Positions 25,325 through 38,302 of a stretch of 64,000 bases of DNA are shown piece by piece. The DNA is taken from contig NC_044004.1 of the NCBI RefSeq assembly GCF_900496995.4, forward strand, positions 80,111,538 through 80,175,537. Direction: 5' to 3'. The position numbers and the translations under genes are program-made. A model generated the notes under the pieces. It saw only the letters and a program-made list of their open reading frames with translations. It was not told the DNA's origin and did no database searches. The stretch comes from Aquila chrysaetos chrysaetos (lineage: Eukaryota > Chordata > Aves > Accipitriformes > Accipitridae). Within the stretch, counting starts at the first letter, position 1. Each line of letters starts with the position of its first letter.

Positions 25325-26509
25325 GCACAGTAAATTGGGAAATTTTATCTGACATTTCTCTGTATCACTGGAACACTGCTATTAGGATTAGTATTGGTAT
25401 CAGCAGAATATTATCACTAAGTATTATCATACAGGCACATATTCTGCTTCAGAGCCTTTGCAACTTGCACAACCTACACAGCTTTTTACAAGATCACCAA
25501 CAGGTATATGCCTGACTTCAGAAATGCCTCCTCAATTAATTTCAAAATTCTACTCTCAGAATGCTGAAATGCTGAATACCTTTAATTTAAATAACTTGAA
25601 CATAGTATTTTTATCCTGTGTTTCCAGGTAATGGACTGGCTGAAACATGGAGCACTGACATTGCTCCCAGGGTATGGCACTAGGTCAACACACAACCTGC
25701 ACAAAGAACTGTAGCAGTGGGAAACAGCTAGTCTGAATCACAGCCTGTCTAATCCTCCTGCAAGGACATGCAGCTCTGCCTCACTTCTCACTCAGGGCTT
25801 CAGAGTCACAGTATAGTACTTCAGGAAACTTAAAAAATTGCTTTGAAAAAAATACCCCTAAAAGGGAAAATAATCTAAAATGTAGGATTTACAAATGTCT
25901 TATTTATGCTGGGGCGGGGGGGGGGGCGGATTATTTATTGCATCAACAATTTTGTTTGCAGAGACACAGGCAGATGATTATCTTTAAAACGAATCATGAT
26001 GTCCTATTTGCAGCAGTTTGGGTTTCATCATAAAAAAATCAATTTTCTCCTGTTGCCTCAAGCTTAAATAGCCAATGCCATCTTAAAGAAAATAATTACA
26101 GATGGATAAACTCCATAGCAATTAGTTTTTGTAAGCTGCACAAATGTCGATCTCTCTCGATCTCTAGAGATTTGTTAAGAGGGTGGTACTGATGCAAGTC
26201 CTTCCAGTTGGTGTGATCAAAAAAAACCATTTAAAATAATTCTTTTCTATTACATGGAGTATTTTTTTATATTAATTGTTTGGTCTTCTATGGAATTATC
26301 ATGCCACATAAGAAGAAACCTTTATATGACTTCCCTTATTTTTCTAAGAGTCTATTCTTCTCCTATTGAAATCAATGCCTGAAGTCTCACTGACCTTAGA
26401 GCCCTTGGCAAGCAAACCTGTAAGTGGAATTAATATGATTAGTAATCACTATTATGATTTTATCAACCCATTGAACAGGTAATTTCTCCAATTATGTTAA
26501 TCTCGATAG
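25325..26509. other. Non-coding stretch
   Basis: It holds the G-rich run at 25911-25926 and a 12-base perfect palindrome, ATCTCTAGAGAT, at 26160-26171, just after a TCGATCTCTCTCGATCTC duplication. Nothing else is recognised. Confidence 0.55.
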
Positions 26510-27040
26510 CTGCACCTCGAATACTGAGTTCAGTTTTGGGCCCCTCACTACAAGACAGACGTTGAAATGCTGGAGCATGTCCAAAGTAGGGAACGAAGCT
26601 GGTGAGGGGCCTGGAGCACAAGTCTTATGAGGAGCGCCTGAGGGAACTGGGGTTGTTTAGTCTGGAGAAGAGGAGGCTGAGGGGAGACCTTATCGCTCTC
26701 TGCAACTACCTGAAAGGAGGTTGTAGTGAGGTGGGTACTGGTCTCTTTTCCCAAGTAAGAAGTGATAGGACAGGAGGAAATGGCCTCAAGTTGTGTCAGG
26801 GGAAGTTTAGGTTGGATATTAGAAAAAATTTCTTCACAGGAAGGGTTGCCAAGCATTGGAACAGGCTGCCCAGGGAAGTGGTTGAGTCACCATCCCTGGA
26901 GGTATTTAAAAGACGCATAGACATGGTGCTTAGGGACATGGTTTAGTGGTGGACGTGGCAGTATTAGGTTTATGGTTGGACTCAATGATCTTAAAGGTCT
27001 TTTCCAACCTAAATGATTCTATGATTCTATGATTCTATGA
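26510..27040 (+). mobile_element. CR1 LINE, 5'-truncated 3' end
   Basis: This is the 3' terminal part of a chicken-repeat-1 non-LTR retrotransposon. An open segment at about 26602-26946 encodes the C-terminal end of the CR1 reverse-transcriptase polyprotein, with the typical words [42 protein letters not shown]. It is followed by the CR1 3' untranslated region (GGACTCAATGATCTTAAAGG, TTTTCCAACCTAAATGATTC) and an ATTCTATG octamer array at about 27015-27040. The copy lacks all upstream endonuclease and polymerase sequence, as usual after incomplete reverse transcription, so it cannot move by itself. No clear target duplication was found. The remaining open frame is a remnant, not an expressed gene. 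Confidence 0.95.
27015..27040 (+). repeat. CR1 tail octamer array (ATTCTATG)n
   Basis: Three consecutive ATTCTATG units end the CR1 copy. CR1 elements carry such short 3' octamer repeats in place of a poly(A) tail, and they are used for priming. Confidence 0.93.
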
Positions 27041-28559
27041 TCTGGTACATGGCTGAAATATTAACTTCACATTGGAAATACCCCCTTAAAAGTTTTAAAT
27101 TATTTAATAGATTTTATTTAATAGATTGCCCCTCCTTTTCTTCTGAAGCTCTTTATCAATGTGTTCATTGTGTCCTTGTATAATAGCAATCTCACTGTGA
27201 ATATATAATTTACACACAGCATATAATTTATACACAATATTTCAGAGATCAATAGAGGATTTGGCAGGAAATAAAAATAAATAAAACCAAATAATTCCAA
27301 ACAGAAAAGTTATCAATTAACTACTTGATGAAAAAAAGAAAATACATTGTTGGAATAAAATTATCACATGTGCATTTTAGGTAAGTTTTACACTTTTGGT
27401 GGAGTCTTCTGTCTTTATAGTAGGGAAAAGAAATTCAATATACAATTTCAGTTTTATTACCTTTGCACTATTCCCATCAAATAAATCTAGCTATGTGAAG
27501 GTCTTTCTCTGCTATTTAAAGAGATCATTCTTGAAATAAAAATTTCTTTTCATTTCAGTGTAACATATCCCGTTTTAATAAAGAATTTTGCTCCCTATTG
27601 AGAGTATTTTGACAAAACAATACAATTGCTTTTGTTTGCCATTTAATTTACCACTTGATCAATAGAGTTAGACATAACTACTTTTGGTATTAAAACTCTC
27701 AAATTCTAGGGGAAATGGAGGTTAAATCGTAAACAAAATATTTCATTGGCATTGATCTGAAAAGCAGACTGACAGTATTGCTAAAAAATCATCAGCTTCC
27801 AATTATAAATCTCACCAAACTGACAAGAGATGGATTTGATTATTTTGCTTTGAAAGGGTCATTCCTTTAAAGCCGCAAAAGTTTATCAATTTATAAAAGA
27901 TTAAATGAACCATATTTTCCTTTAGTTCCTGTCACAACTCTTTTTTGTGATTATCCAGGCTTGATCAGGTTATGAGAGTGACTGATTACTTTGCTCTCCA
28001 TTTTAGGCAACCTCAAATTTACAGAATTTATGACCCATGCTAGATCATTTGTGATACAAAGATTACAGGTAACCTGAACTTACTTAATGTACTGTGATAC
28101 ACTGCCAAGAAGTACAGCTACTCATAATGCCACAAGTGTAAGAAAAAATGCCCAAATAACATTCTCCTTTTAGGCAATATCCACCAAAATTACAGTAACA
28201 GTCTATTTCTTTAAATGAACAAGAATTTTTATGTACACTGTAGTTAAGAAAAATATTGACTGCTTTACCTGATTTTTTTCCCTTTTTCTCTTCCTCCAAG
28301 AAAAATATGAATAGGCCAGTTCTTTAGATAACATTGATTGCTCTATTTCAATCACTAATTGCATACATTTTTATTTGAAAGAGAAAAACGGAACATTAAC
28401 AATTTCCAAAAGAAGCATCATACCTTATAAACCTCTGCATGGAAACTCTGGCAAAAAAACCCCTTTCTCTGAAAAGTGCCTTTCAAAGGGTCATTATTTG
28501 GATTCCCACATCCTCAAAACCTTAAAACTGTGGTTATATTTTGACTGCTGATATCCTTA
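27041..28559. other. A+T-rich non-coding stretch
   Basis: No gene or element is seen. Frames are short and A+T-driven. Confidence 0.55.
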
Positions 28560-28960
28560 TCAATGGATCAAGCTGACACCCAGCCACAGTAGACCAATAC
28601 CTCTGCTGTGCTGATGTCTAAGCTCTCCAGGAATGACTTGGAATTCTCTGCATGGTCCCTAGTGCCCAGAAGGCATAAATTCCTCCCTAGAACCCATGTT
28701 CTTTCTGCAGCTTTGACAGCCAGAATAAAGGCAAGAATCTGTGGCAAGCCAGGAGACAGCAACAATGGTGGGATGATAACTAACATCCAGTTTCTTGTGT
28801 AGATGTGGTACAGCCTTCAGACTGCTGCTCATTTCATTGATAAATTCCTGCAGTGCAGTTTTCTTGGAGCTCACAAGGCTAGGAAAATACATGGTGGACT
28901 GTTTGGTGATGGTGTGTCTGCAATTATGAGGAGAACCCAAGCCCGAATACCAGAATAAGT
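28560..28960 (-). pseudogene. Coding-like segment with frame change
   Basis: This part is richer in G+C than its flanks. On the minus strand one frame (28659-28940) reads KTALQEFINEMSSSLKAV and continues to HKKLDVSYHPTIVAV. The overlapping second frame (28568-28786) carries on with a plausible sequence, AENSKSFLESLDISTAEVL, to a stop at about 28568. A single frame change near 28750-28780 would join the two readings. A possible acceptor (ATAATTGCAG) precedes it at about 28918-28927. This suggests a decayed exon or processed pseudogene, but I recognise no parent family. Three overlapping frames are open here, which weakens the argument. Function is not claimed. Confidence 0.18.
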
Positions 28961-31900
28961 AAGAGAAAGCTAATGAAATTAAATATGAATACTGCTTTTT
29001 AAACTACTTTGATCTGTTCCTGCACATCTAAAGGTAGTATGTTTCTTACTCTCATAACTTAACTACATTGTAAAAAAACAAGCAGGCATATAAAAATTAA
29101 AGTAAAAATTGTAAAATATCAGCCTGTGACTGTCTCTGAAAGCTAAAAGTTTTACATATGAGGGAATTTAACAATAACGTTGGTTTCAGTTAATTATCTA
29201 AGCCAACAGGGTATTGTCCGTTTATGGAATTTATCATGTTTGTTGACCCACGATATTTTGTGTTCAGAGATCAGTTAGAACTGTTTGTTATGATTAGGGT
29301 TTCCAAGTGTAGGAGAATTTGTGTTGTCACTTAGCTGTCACTTATTTGAATCTAGCTTCAGGACAAGTAATGGCTTAAAACTGCTTACAGCTATAAAACA
29401 GCAGCATAAATGCCACATTCCCAAGTAATGACATGTTGTTGTCCAAAGAACAGCAGAAAATTCTCTCATATAAAGCCTCACATTTGTTGTCCATTGAACT
29501 ATAACACAAACTAGTTCTGGAGAGTTGCTGCCAGACTTCGGTAATGATCTGGAGCAAGCAAAAAGCTGCTATACAGCTATATCAACTATACAGCTGATTC
29601 AGATCATAGAGAGATTCTTTAACAGGTATTGCAAAAAGGCTGTGTTTTACTAATATTTGTTCAAATGACAGAAACATCTGTTATTTGGAAATGAGGGTTC
29701 CAGCTGAAAATAATCTACTGCCATTTTGAGAGAGCTGGTCATTCGTAACATAAAGAAAGATAGTTATCAACTGTTTTAAGAACATGTTCTTCCTTCTTCC
29801 CTTACCTCATATGGTATAGCAATGCTAGGGACTGGGCCCCATTTTCTAAGCATTTATTGCAATTAAGACTCGTGACCAAAATCTCTTTTCCAAGAGCTAA
29901 TAATGATCTCTGCGTATGATGCACAATTTCTGAGTATTGTTAAAAATGGGTATGTTATTAACTGTACTTAGAAGAAGTGGACTCTACTTCTACCACATTG
30001 TCGAAATTCTGATGTCCCATTAGAGGTTAAAATGCACTACAGATCAGGTCCATAAAGCAATGTTTTCATGCATGGATATGTTAGAAAAGCTCTCTTGAAT
30101 TATACATCCATTTACCAGTAAATGAAGAACAACTTAATATTTTTAAAACCTATCATCTGTCAGTTGGTATCAATCTCACTTATCTTGATGTGTCACTGGT
30201 AAATCTATATTACCTACCAATAACAGAGCTGTGTTGTTTTCGCTCAGCTAGTGTGTCCAGTGTTAATTAATATTTTTATTTTTTTGGTCAGGCTACTGGA
30301 TCATTTGGTGCAAGGTACTGCATTGCTCTCCTGTGTGTCTGTTAAGACCACAGATAATGAAGTATAGCAGTGGTGTCATATGTGCAGTGACAAACAGGAA
30401 GATGGAGAATAAAATTAATCTGTTGTTTATTATTGGAATAATGAACAAGAAGAATGGTAAGTTCAAAGGGAATACTTATAAACTTTGTTTAAGGTACTAA
30501 TGGTCTTTTTAATTTCTTTTCATGATTTGAAATTATTGTTTGTGACTCTTTTTCCTGATTTGGACCAGGCGTGCCAAAGAAATATTTTTTAAAAAGACTA
30601 GGAAAACCTATTGCTATTGTTACTATGAACATTGTTTTATAAATTCAAAATTCAAGTGATTTCTCTTGCCCACTTTCTAGAGAAAAAAAAGTATTTTTGC
30701 TATGCAGACAGTCATCAATATTTGTGGTCACTTGTCTGAATGAAATCTTTGGATTATGCTTGGTCATTACAGGAGAAGAACATGTGCAGTTATAAATGCT
30801 TCTTAGTACCAAATGAATTTAAGTTTTTTGAAAAATCAGCTGAGAGTCATGTAACGATAAAGTAATCATAAACTAATCCTATTTTTTTATGTATGTTCTA
30901 ACACTGATGATGTATTCCCATTTCTGCATGGCTCTTCTATCACATGTCATTGGCTGAAGTAATGACTAAATTAAATAATTTGGAAGTTACTTTTGAATAT
31001 TTAACAAACACATTGCCTTGAGATTTCAGGAATTTGAGGAATTAAATAATGCCTGAGATATCCTTGACATACCAGCATCCCCAGTGTACAGACAAATAAA
31101 AAGTCTTAATGGAGGGTACAGAGGGAATACAAAATAAACGCAGGCAAGCCAGTAATTCTGGATATATCTTTCTCTTGCAGAATCTACTCTGTCCTTCAGA
31201 GGTGCCTTGGCTATAAATTTAAAGCTGTGAGAGCATAATAACTTGCAATTATCACTTGACTTGTACAGTTCATCCTCACTGCTGTCCAAGACTAGGGGAG
31301 CTCAGATTTCAGCCAGCTATGAGCTCAAGAATGAAAATTCCTGGTCTTGCAGCAACAGGGAACCAACACCAGATGTCATGATCACAGCTTTATCAACTAC
31401 TTGGAAGAACTTCATGCTGTGCCTTCTATACTTTCAGCAGAACTGCAACTTTCTTGCAAAATACTTAGAGTAGAACCTGTGGCACAGGTGGCTTTGGTCA
31501 TAATTCATCACAGCAAGGTGTAGTCTAAAGGCTAGAGCACAAAAAAGAGAGAGAAAGGAGGTGAATGGCATGTACACTCTCTTTCTGACTTTCGCTCCAG
31601 TTCACAGCCTGGTAGGAGAGAGTAGTAGCGTCGTCCAAGGAGTTTCTGAATTCAAACACGTTTAGCATAGTACCTTCCTCCTTTCATTTCCCAGATAGGG
31701 ACAGCAGGATTTCACTTATGGAAAATTTGAAGCAGGTTTATTTTGAAGAGCATTGTTTTGACCAAAATGTTCTCATCACTGTAGAGCTGCATGCTCTTGT
31801 GCCTTAGAGCTGATATGCAAATGTGGTTTCTTTCACCCAGTAATTCCTCCTTGTGCATCAGGAGATAGTAGCAAATAGAACCTTCCCTTCTAAAATTTCT

Positions 31901-33483
31901 CTTGGTTTGCAATTCCCAGGTAGTGCTTGGCTAGGTTACTGTTCTCCCTGCTTACCAACAGGTTTCAGAAGCAAGCTTCCTTCTCATTAGAGTTTAGGAC
32001 TGCACCAAACAAATTATATGAGCAAACTATTATCTGGATATGTTGAAAATGTGAGCAAGGCCCCATAAAGTTTACACATCTGGTTTACATTACAATGGAA
32101 TTTAATCTTGCTATAGCAGTTCAGAGCAACCTTAGTGACATTACTTCTGTGGTCCCTTTTCCAGGATGAAACAAAAAACTGTAAGAGGTATCTACAAAAA
32201 TGTTTGCTTTTCTCCAACTGTTTACCACTGACATCCTAGTCTTGAAACTCCTCTTAAACCATTTTTTATTTCATCACATACTCTTGGTATTTTATTTTCA
32301 TTTTCCTATGTCATTGGAATAGCTTCAGATCTGCACTACTACTATTTTGTCCAGTACTAGCAAGTTCCCTGTTTATAAAAATTCCACTGCAGCTGTTCAA
32401 ACTGTCCTTTACTTAAACTGAAATAAAAGATGTTATGCTACAAAAAGTAGTTTCAGTTACACTTTTGCTTTATTTTTATGCACTAGACTATTTTCAGGAA
32501 TTCAGTCTAATAAGAGTCAGCTCAGTTAAAAGAACTTTACCAGCAATTTAATTTGCCTCTCATTTTGAGCTTTATAGCCCCCCTTTTCTGATTCAGATCC
32601 CTTATAGCCATTCTAAGCATATTTGTGTCAATATTTCAAAGTTTCCTGTATTCTAAAAGCTACCAGTGCAGCTGATGTTTTATAGCATATCTTAGCAACT
32701 CATCAATTTTTTATAACTATTTCCAGTAGTCTACTCCCATCACTCCACATGTAATTATCTGCCTGAGGCCACCATTCAGAACCTTACTATTTTAATGCAT
32801 GGGTCAGCAAGACTTATCTCCTTCTTGGCTAAAAATTCTTTCTTTTTTTTTTTTTCAATTTGATTTCAATTTTTTGCTTAGCCACCCAAGACCAGGACTT
32901 TATTAATACTAATTTAGAATAACAAGCAAAAAAATACAACATTGGAATATTTGGTAAATGTTTCAGCTGCACATTTACCAACTTGTCTCAATGCAGTGGG
33001 TAAAAGTTAGAAACTTGTAGGTACTCAAAAAAATGACAGGCATACTTTTTATTATAAGATTCTGTTCTCTGAAATTACTGAATCAAAACAGAAAAAGACA
33101 ATTACTCTCAGAAAGCCCTCTTTTGCACATTGTATGCAAAAAGGTATGGAAAAGATAATAGTATTTCTGTGAAAGATTTCAGTTCAGGAGCTGCATACTT
33201 GCAAGTCCTGCTAACCCTGTAATAAAAATTCACTAGGGTTTCTAAAATTCATGGCTGATAATTTTTAATGGATTTTGTGTTCAAAAAAAGGGGGGAAAAA
33301 AGCTATTTTGGATCTCAGTGAAGAAAAAATAATCATCAGATTCAAAAATGACAGTTGTCTCAATAATAATGACTGGCCAAAAATTGCCAGGTAGTCATCA
33401 ACATAAATACAATTTTTTTGTGTGCTTAAAAATACTATTTTGCTGAGCTTTCTAAAGCTGCAGAAGGTCAACCAGCAAGGGAA
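28961..33483. other. Non-coding stretch
   Basis: No gene, RNA or mobile element could be supported. A plus-strand frame at 31243-31473 is moderately balanced in composition but has no recognisable domain. A T11-12 run lies at about 32845-32856. Confidence 0.5.
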
Positions 33484-33508
33484 TAAAATAAAATAAAATA
33501 AAATAAGG
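33484..33508. repeat. (AAAAT)n microsatellite
   Basis: Five TAAAA units directly precede the purine tract. A second related array, (AAAT)n, lies at 33701-33720, so the two simple repeats bracket the purine tract. Confidence 0.9.
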
Positions 33509-33519
33509 AAAGGAAAGGC

Positions 33520-33642
33520 AAAAGAAGAGGAAGAGAAGAGGAAGAGAAGAGAAGAGAAGAGAAGAGAAGAGAAGAGAAGAGGAGAGAAGAGGAGAGGAGA
33601 GGAGAGAAAAGAGAAAGGAAAAAGAGAAAAGGGAAGGGAAGA
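33520..33642 (+). repeat. 123-base uninterrupted purine run, (GAGAA)n-rich
   Basis: Every base from the position after the C at 33519 to the one before the C at 33643 is A or G. The core (about 33535-33585) is a run of GAGAA units, followed by GGAGA and GGGAA variants. Long homopurine-homopyrimidine tracts with mirror symmetry can adopt triplex (H-DNA) form. That property is known of the sequence class and was not measured here. Two overlapping minus-strand frames rich in S, L and F (33265-33697) are only translations of this tract. Confidence 0.95.
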
Positions 33643-34253
33643 CAAGACCCAAGAATTCCTGAGGAAAAGCAAATGCAGGTTGGATAGTAACGCTCAAATC
33701 AAATAAATAAATAAATAAAAAACCCCAACAAATGTCAAGTTTTAGCTTTAGGAAAAAGGAATGTCAGACATTGGTAAGGACTGAGTGACCATATCTTGAA
33801 TGAATCTGAAGGGTATCTATGTTCATAGTAAATAAAGGCTAAATATGACATTCTAATATGGTATTCTGGCAGAAAAGGAATCCTAGTATTTCCCAGCCCT
33901 TCTAGATTTCATGAACATATACATAAGACCTGGTCATGTTTTATGCATTTTTTTTGTATTTTTTAAAATCATAAATTTAGATATATGGTGATTTTGAAAT
34001 ACGAATGCTTCAGTGAATGTTTTAAATATATTAAAGACAGTGCAATTAAACCCACATTTTAATGGAATGCTATGGTTGTACACAAAGCATTAACGGAATG
34101 CTGCCTAAACTCATTGTGAGTAGTGCTCTCACACAGGGGCACAACAATGGTACAATTTATAAAAGATGTTGCTGACATTTTGTAGAGTTATATTTCAAAC
34201 TGAAATATGGAAGCATTTTAATTAACAGAGATAACCGCTGGGTTTCTTATTCC

Positions 34254-34254
34254 T

Positions 34255-34285
<31 letters not shown>

Positions 34286-34287
34286 AA
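34254..34287. repeat. (CA)n followed by A24
   Basis: Five CA units run into an A run of about 24 bases, then GAGAG. A retroposed tail is possible, but no recognisable element body lies upstream. Confidence 0.85.
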
Positions 34288-36469
34288 GAGAGAAAATCCT
34301 TTTAAAAAACACTTTTGATCCTAAACTGATTTGATGGTACTTTTTTTCATGTATTCTTCAAAGTTACAATAAAGAACTCTTCATTTTGACTAAATAGAAA
34401 TAAGTATCATCACATGGACCAAACAAGTGGTGATATGAAATTTAAATCCAGAGTAAACAATTAGGGAATGGCCTAAACCAAAACACTCCAACTTAGGGAA
34501 GATACTCTTTTTTTTTTTTTTAGTGTTGTAGATTGTCACAATTTCCATCTTCTCCAGTAATTGTTTGTACTAAACATTTGGAAGAAAGTATTTTTCAATT
34601 TTGTTTATCCACCTATCCAGCATATTTATGGAGTTAGTTCTGCCCTAAATGTTTTTCTGTATGAAACACACAATGCACACTTTTGTAACTGAAAGGTGAT
34701 CTGTAGACATTGTTTGGGAACACGACTGTACTGCAGGTAACACAATGTATCAATCTGTTATATTAATTACTATCTTCATAAACTGGATTTCTGTCTTTTG
34801 CCAGTATAACAAGACATGCCACATTCTACTGCAGATTTTGTGGGTATTATCCACATTATAAGTTCAATTAAAATGAATGTAAAACTTTTGATGAATTTAG
34901 GTTTTTTGGAACTGATTTAATATTATTAGGACAGTAAAATAAAGCACAAACTGTGTACAGTGCACACAAGTACCAAGTTTGTTTGAATAAAAGCTATAAA
35001 GTATAAGGAAAAGTCACACCCTTCAAACTCTCAAATAACTCCTCCAGATTCAAAGTGCAAAAACAAGTCAAAAGGCAGAAGGTAATGTACAATTGAGATA
35101 AATCTCTATTATGATAACAAAAAGAGAAGCAAGCCAAGTAAACCTACCTATTTGCCCCTACTGTATTTAAAGGAGTTTAAGATTGAAGCTATTGTGATTA
35201 TAACATATAAGTACATCCACTTCCCCCAAATCCCCGAGGGCAATCCCATACTAAAGATGGAAGCCTTTATTGATTGTTTAACACCATATGCTAAAATCCA
35301 AGAAAAATAAGCCAAAAAATCCCTGCATTGCTATGACACATTAATAAAAAATAACAAAACCTGTTTTCTTGTCAGTACATCTTAGGTCATTTCGCATTGC
35401 TCATTAGAAATTAATGGCATTCCAAAAAAAGAAACCTTCATGAAGCCTAAGGCTGATCTAGCTGCATAAATGTATGATGATTGCTATTTTAGAACCTTTA
35501 CGTCTGATTCCTGCCTTAGGAATGGCAGATAATTATCTAATTTTTTTTTTTATGGTTAAAGTGGTCAATACAAACAATTTTCTCAGGTAATATGGCCATT
35601 TCTATGTGCTCTTGAACTTTCTAAAAGAGACTATTGCTTTTGCTTATATATAAATGCATCTATAGCCAAAGGAATCAGACGAGCTGCTTAAGTGAGCATA
35701 TGTAAAGGGCACATGGCAGAACTCCTTCGACATCCACCCCTCTTTATACCAGCAGCAGTAAGAGAATGCTGCCACTATTTTCTACCACGACGCCACTGGG
35801 AGATCTCCCAGTATCACTGAAGTTGTGATGACCCTAGGAACTGGAATTGTTTGCTTTCACATATTAATTTTGATGCTTGCTGAGAATACCTTGATGCATT
35901 TTCATGTAAAACTACAGTAGTAATATGCTTGAGTTGCATGAACCTGGAAACCATATATAATTTCATGTACATATAATCACGTTTTAATGACAACTATTAA
36001 AATTTGCAAGGTATGAATGGAAGATTGGTTAAGTGTGGCACTTTATTGTGTCATCTTTCTGAAGATGTATTTTCTGGTTAAATTATTTCATTTATATCAA
36101 GCCCTCTGAGCTTACTGTGACCTCACTTTCAGCCAGTCAGCAAAAGCAATAAACAAAGAAGCTTTGCACAGCGGATTTCTCTTTTCACTTAACTGCTTAC
36201 AAAGCCATCATTCAAAGATTGTTTGGGAAACAGTTGTCTGACTTACTAAAATTGAAAGGAGGATTTCTCAGGAATAGGAGGGAGGAGGAACACCACTACA
36301 TGCAGTTGCAGCACAGAAAAGGTGGAGTGGCTTCTGAGACACATCAATGCCTATGGTTTGCAGACCAACAGACAACTGACCTTATTTAAAGAATTAAACC
36401 CAAAATTTCAAATGACTAATGGTACAATCAGGGTTTTGATTAATATAAGTAGGTTTTCTGACGGTAATA
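34288..36469. other. A+T-rich non-coding stretch
   Basis: No features beyond short T and A runs (for example T13 at about 34508-34520). Confidence 0.55.
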
Positions 36470-36640
36470 CAAACCAATCCTTTCATAGAATCCATAGGTC
36501 TCAAAGCATTTTAGAAAGTAAGCAGCATCTTTATCAATACTTTATAAATAGGGTAACTGTGGCAAAAGGTAATGAAATACTTATGTTATTCAGTAGGCCA
36601 ATGATAGACTTCAAAATAAAAGCCCAAGTCTGTACTTCCT
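36470..36640 (+). mobile_element. Possible ancient MIR/CORE-type SINE remnant
   Basis: The order of words TCTCAAAGCATTTTAGAAAG, then TTTATAAATAGGGTAACTGTGG, then CAAAAGGTAA recalls the 3' half of MIR-like SINEs (CTCACAAAGC...TTTTACAGATGGGGAAACTG). The match is by memory and is degenerate. The 117-codon open frame over 36322-36675 would then be incidental. Low certainty. Confidence 0.25.
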
Positions 36641-36779
36641 ATATCAGTGATGAATTCATGGGCTTTCTCCTTTAAAAAGATTAAAATGACAAAATTTAGA
36701 AAAGTTTAATTAATCTATGGTTTTTTTTTTTTCTTGGAGTACATGTTCAACTAGATTTAGAAGGGAATCAGGAGTTCTC

Positions 36780-37110
36780 TCACTGAAAACAGGCCAAGAT
36801 CTAGGAACAAAAGACAGCTGAAAGGGGAGTGTGTGTCTGGGAAAGAATTGGAGCACACTGTTCTCTACGGCGATCAGCTAAACAGGCAGGCTGCCAGAAA
36901 AGAACACACTGGGTTTGCATTTGGGGGAACGGGATCCAGGTATGCTCTCTTTGAAGCAGCAGCTGTTGAGAAGTTCTGCTTTGCAAAGCTGCTGCAAGAG
37001 CAGCTCAGCCTTGCTCCATCCTGTGCCTGAGTTACACCTGCAAGCTGGCTTTGAACTCATAAGCACACCAAAGCAGAAGCCACTCTTATACACAGAATAC
37101 CACTAAAATA
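36780..37110. other. G+C-richer island with overlapping open frames
   Basis: Four short frames, two on each strand, are open together over about 36800-37106. This is what a local rise in G+C gives, rather than evidence for one gene. The core holds GCAGCAGCTG, AGCTGCTGCAAGAGCAGCTC and similar CAG/CTG words. No recognisable element ends were found. It may be an unrecognised repeat or a conserved non-coding block. Confidence 0.35.
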
Positions 37111-38266
37111 CTTTTTCTTATATTTACTAATTACTTTTAAAAGCTCACAAACTCTTGACCTATATCTAACCTAATAGCAAATCCTATTCAGGTCTTGATA
37201 ACCCTTTAAATCAGTTGCTCTTGTAGAAAAGACTCTTTCTTTGACAATAATATCAAAGAAATGACCTTTTTTTTTCACCCATTCTCCAAGCTAACTTGTC
37301 ACTGAGAGCTCTGTAAATCAGGCTGTATCTATCACATTACACTACAAAACATCATACAATGTACTAAGGCATGAATGATGTAACCTAAGATTAGATGTCA
37401 TAACCACACATATTACTAAGATATTTGAGAAGTTAAAAGACCACATTCTTATCTGATATAAATTGACCTAGCTTGATTGGCTTCCTTTGGGGAGAAACTA
37501 CAAGATAGCATATGCTTAAACTGCCAACATTACACTATTACATTTGATGATGTATCACTGGCTGTATCATTACATTGATCATGTAACATAAGCAGATGCA
37601 ACACATATTCCTCTATGGATATTTGACTAGCCATGGAAAATCACCTCCTGGAAGAGCAGCTGGTAGAAACTGATCTAGGCAAAACTGAAATGGTGCTGTT
37701 TGGAAAAGAAAATGTTTCAAAAGTTTTCCCAAAGCTTACAGTCTCTATTTGTTAATCTAGTACATATGTCTGGGTCTTTTTTGGCCCCTCCTAAACTTCG
37801 ACATTCATGTATCATCAGTCTCCAAAATAGGCACTCCTTCTTCCATTTTATTAGTTTAATTCTGCCTACGGAAGTTTTTCCATAGCAGTCTCTGTATTTG
37901 TTACCACGTCTTTGTGTTCAAATCAAGAAGACATGGCATAACTTCAATACTAACTACAGGCCCATGCCTGTGCTACATATATAGATAAGTTGAAGGCATT
38001 CCATACAGCACGGCAATACAGTATAACAACTTAATGTGGGGAAAAAAAAGCAGCACCTTTTCTGTAAGCTCCCCCTTCTCCCTGATCGGCCCTCCACCCA
38101 AAGAACAACTGCAAACCTGAAGGCAAAAACCTTGAAGTATGTCTAGAACCAATTATGAGGACGTCAGGGTGGTTTTCAAATATGCCTCTCTGGCTTTCAG
38201 ACTGAAAAGTCTGTCTCATTTGCTCCTAAATGAGCATTTAGGGCATAATCATAACACCGAGCAAAT
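37111..38266. other. Non-coding stretch
   Basis: No gene or element is seen. Confidence 0.55.
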
Positions 38267-38302
38267 GACAGATACAACCTTTTGGACAGATACAACCTTT
38301 TG
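38267..38302. repeat. Perfect two-copy 18-bp tandem repeat
   Basis: The unit GACAGATACAACCTTTTG occurs at 38267-38284 and again, without change, at 38285-38302. The absence of differences suggests a recent duplication, possibly variable between individuals. Confidence 0.92.

Noticed and set aside
26602..26946. 114-codon plus-strand frame as a gene
   Set aside because: It is the C-terminal remnant of the CR1 polyprotein, truncated upstream.
33265..33697. 135- and 81-codon minus-strand frames
   Set aside because: They are translations of the purine/pyrimidine microsatellite (runs of S, L and F).
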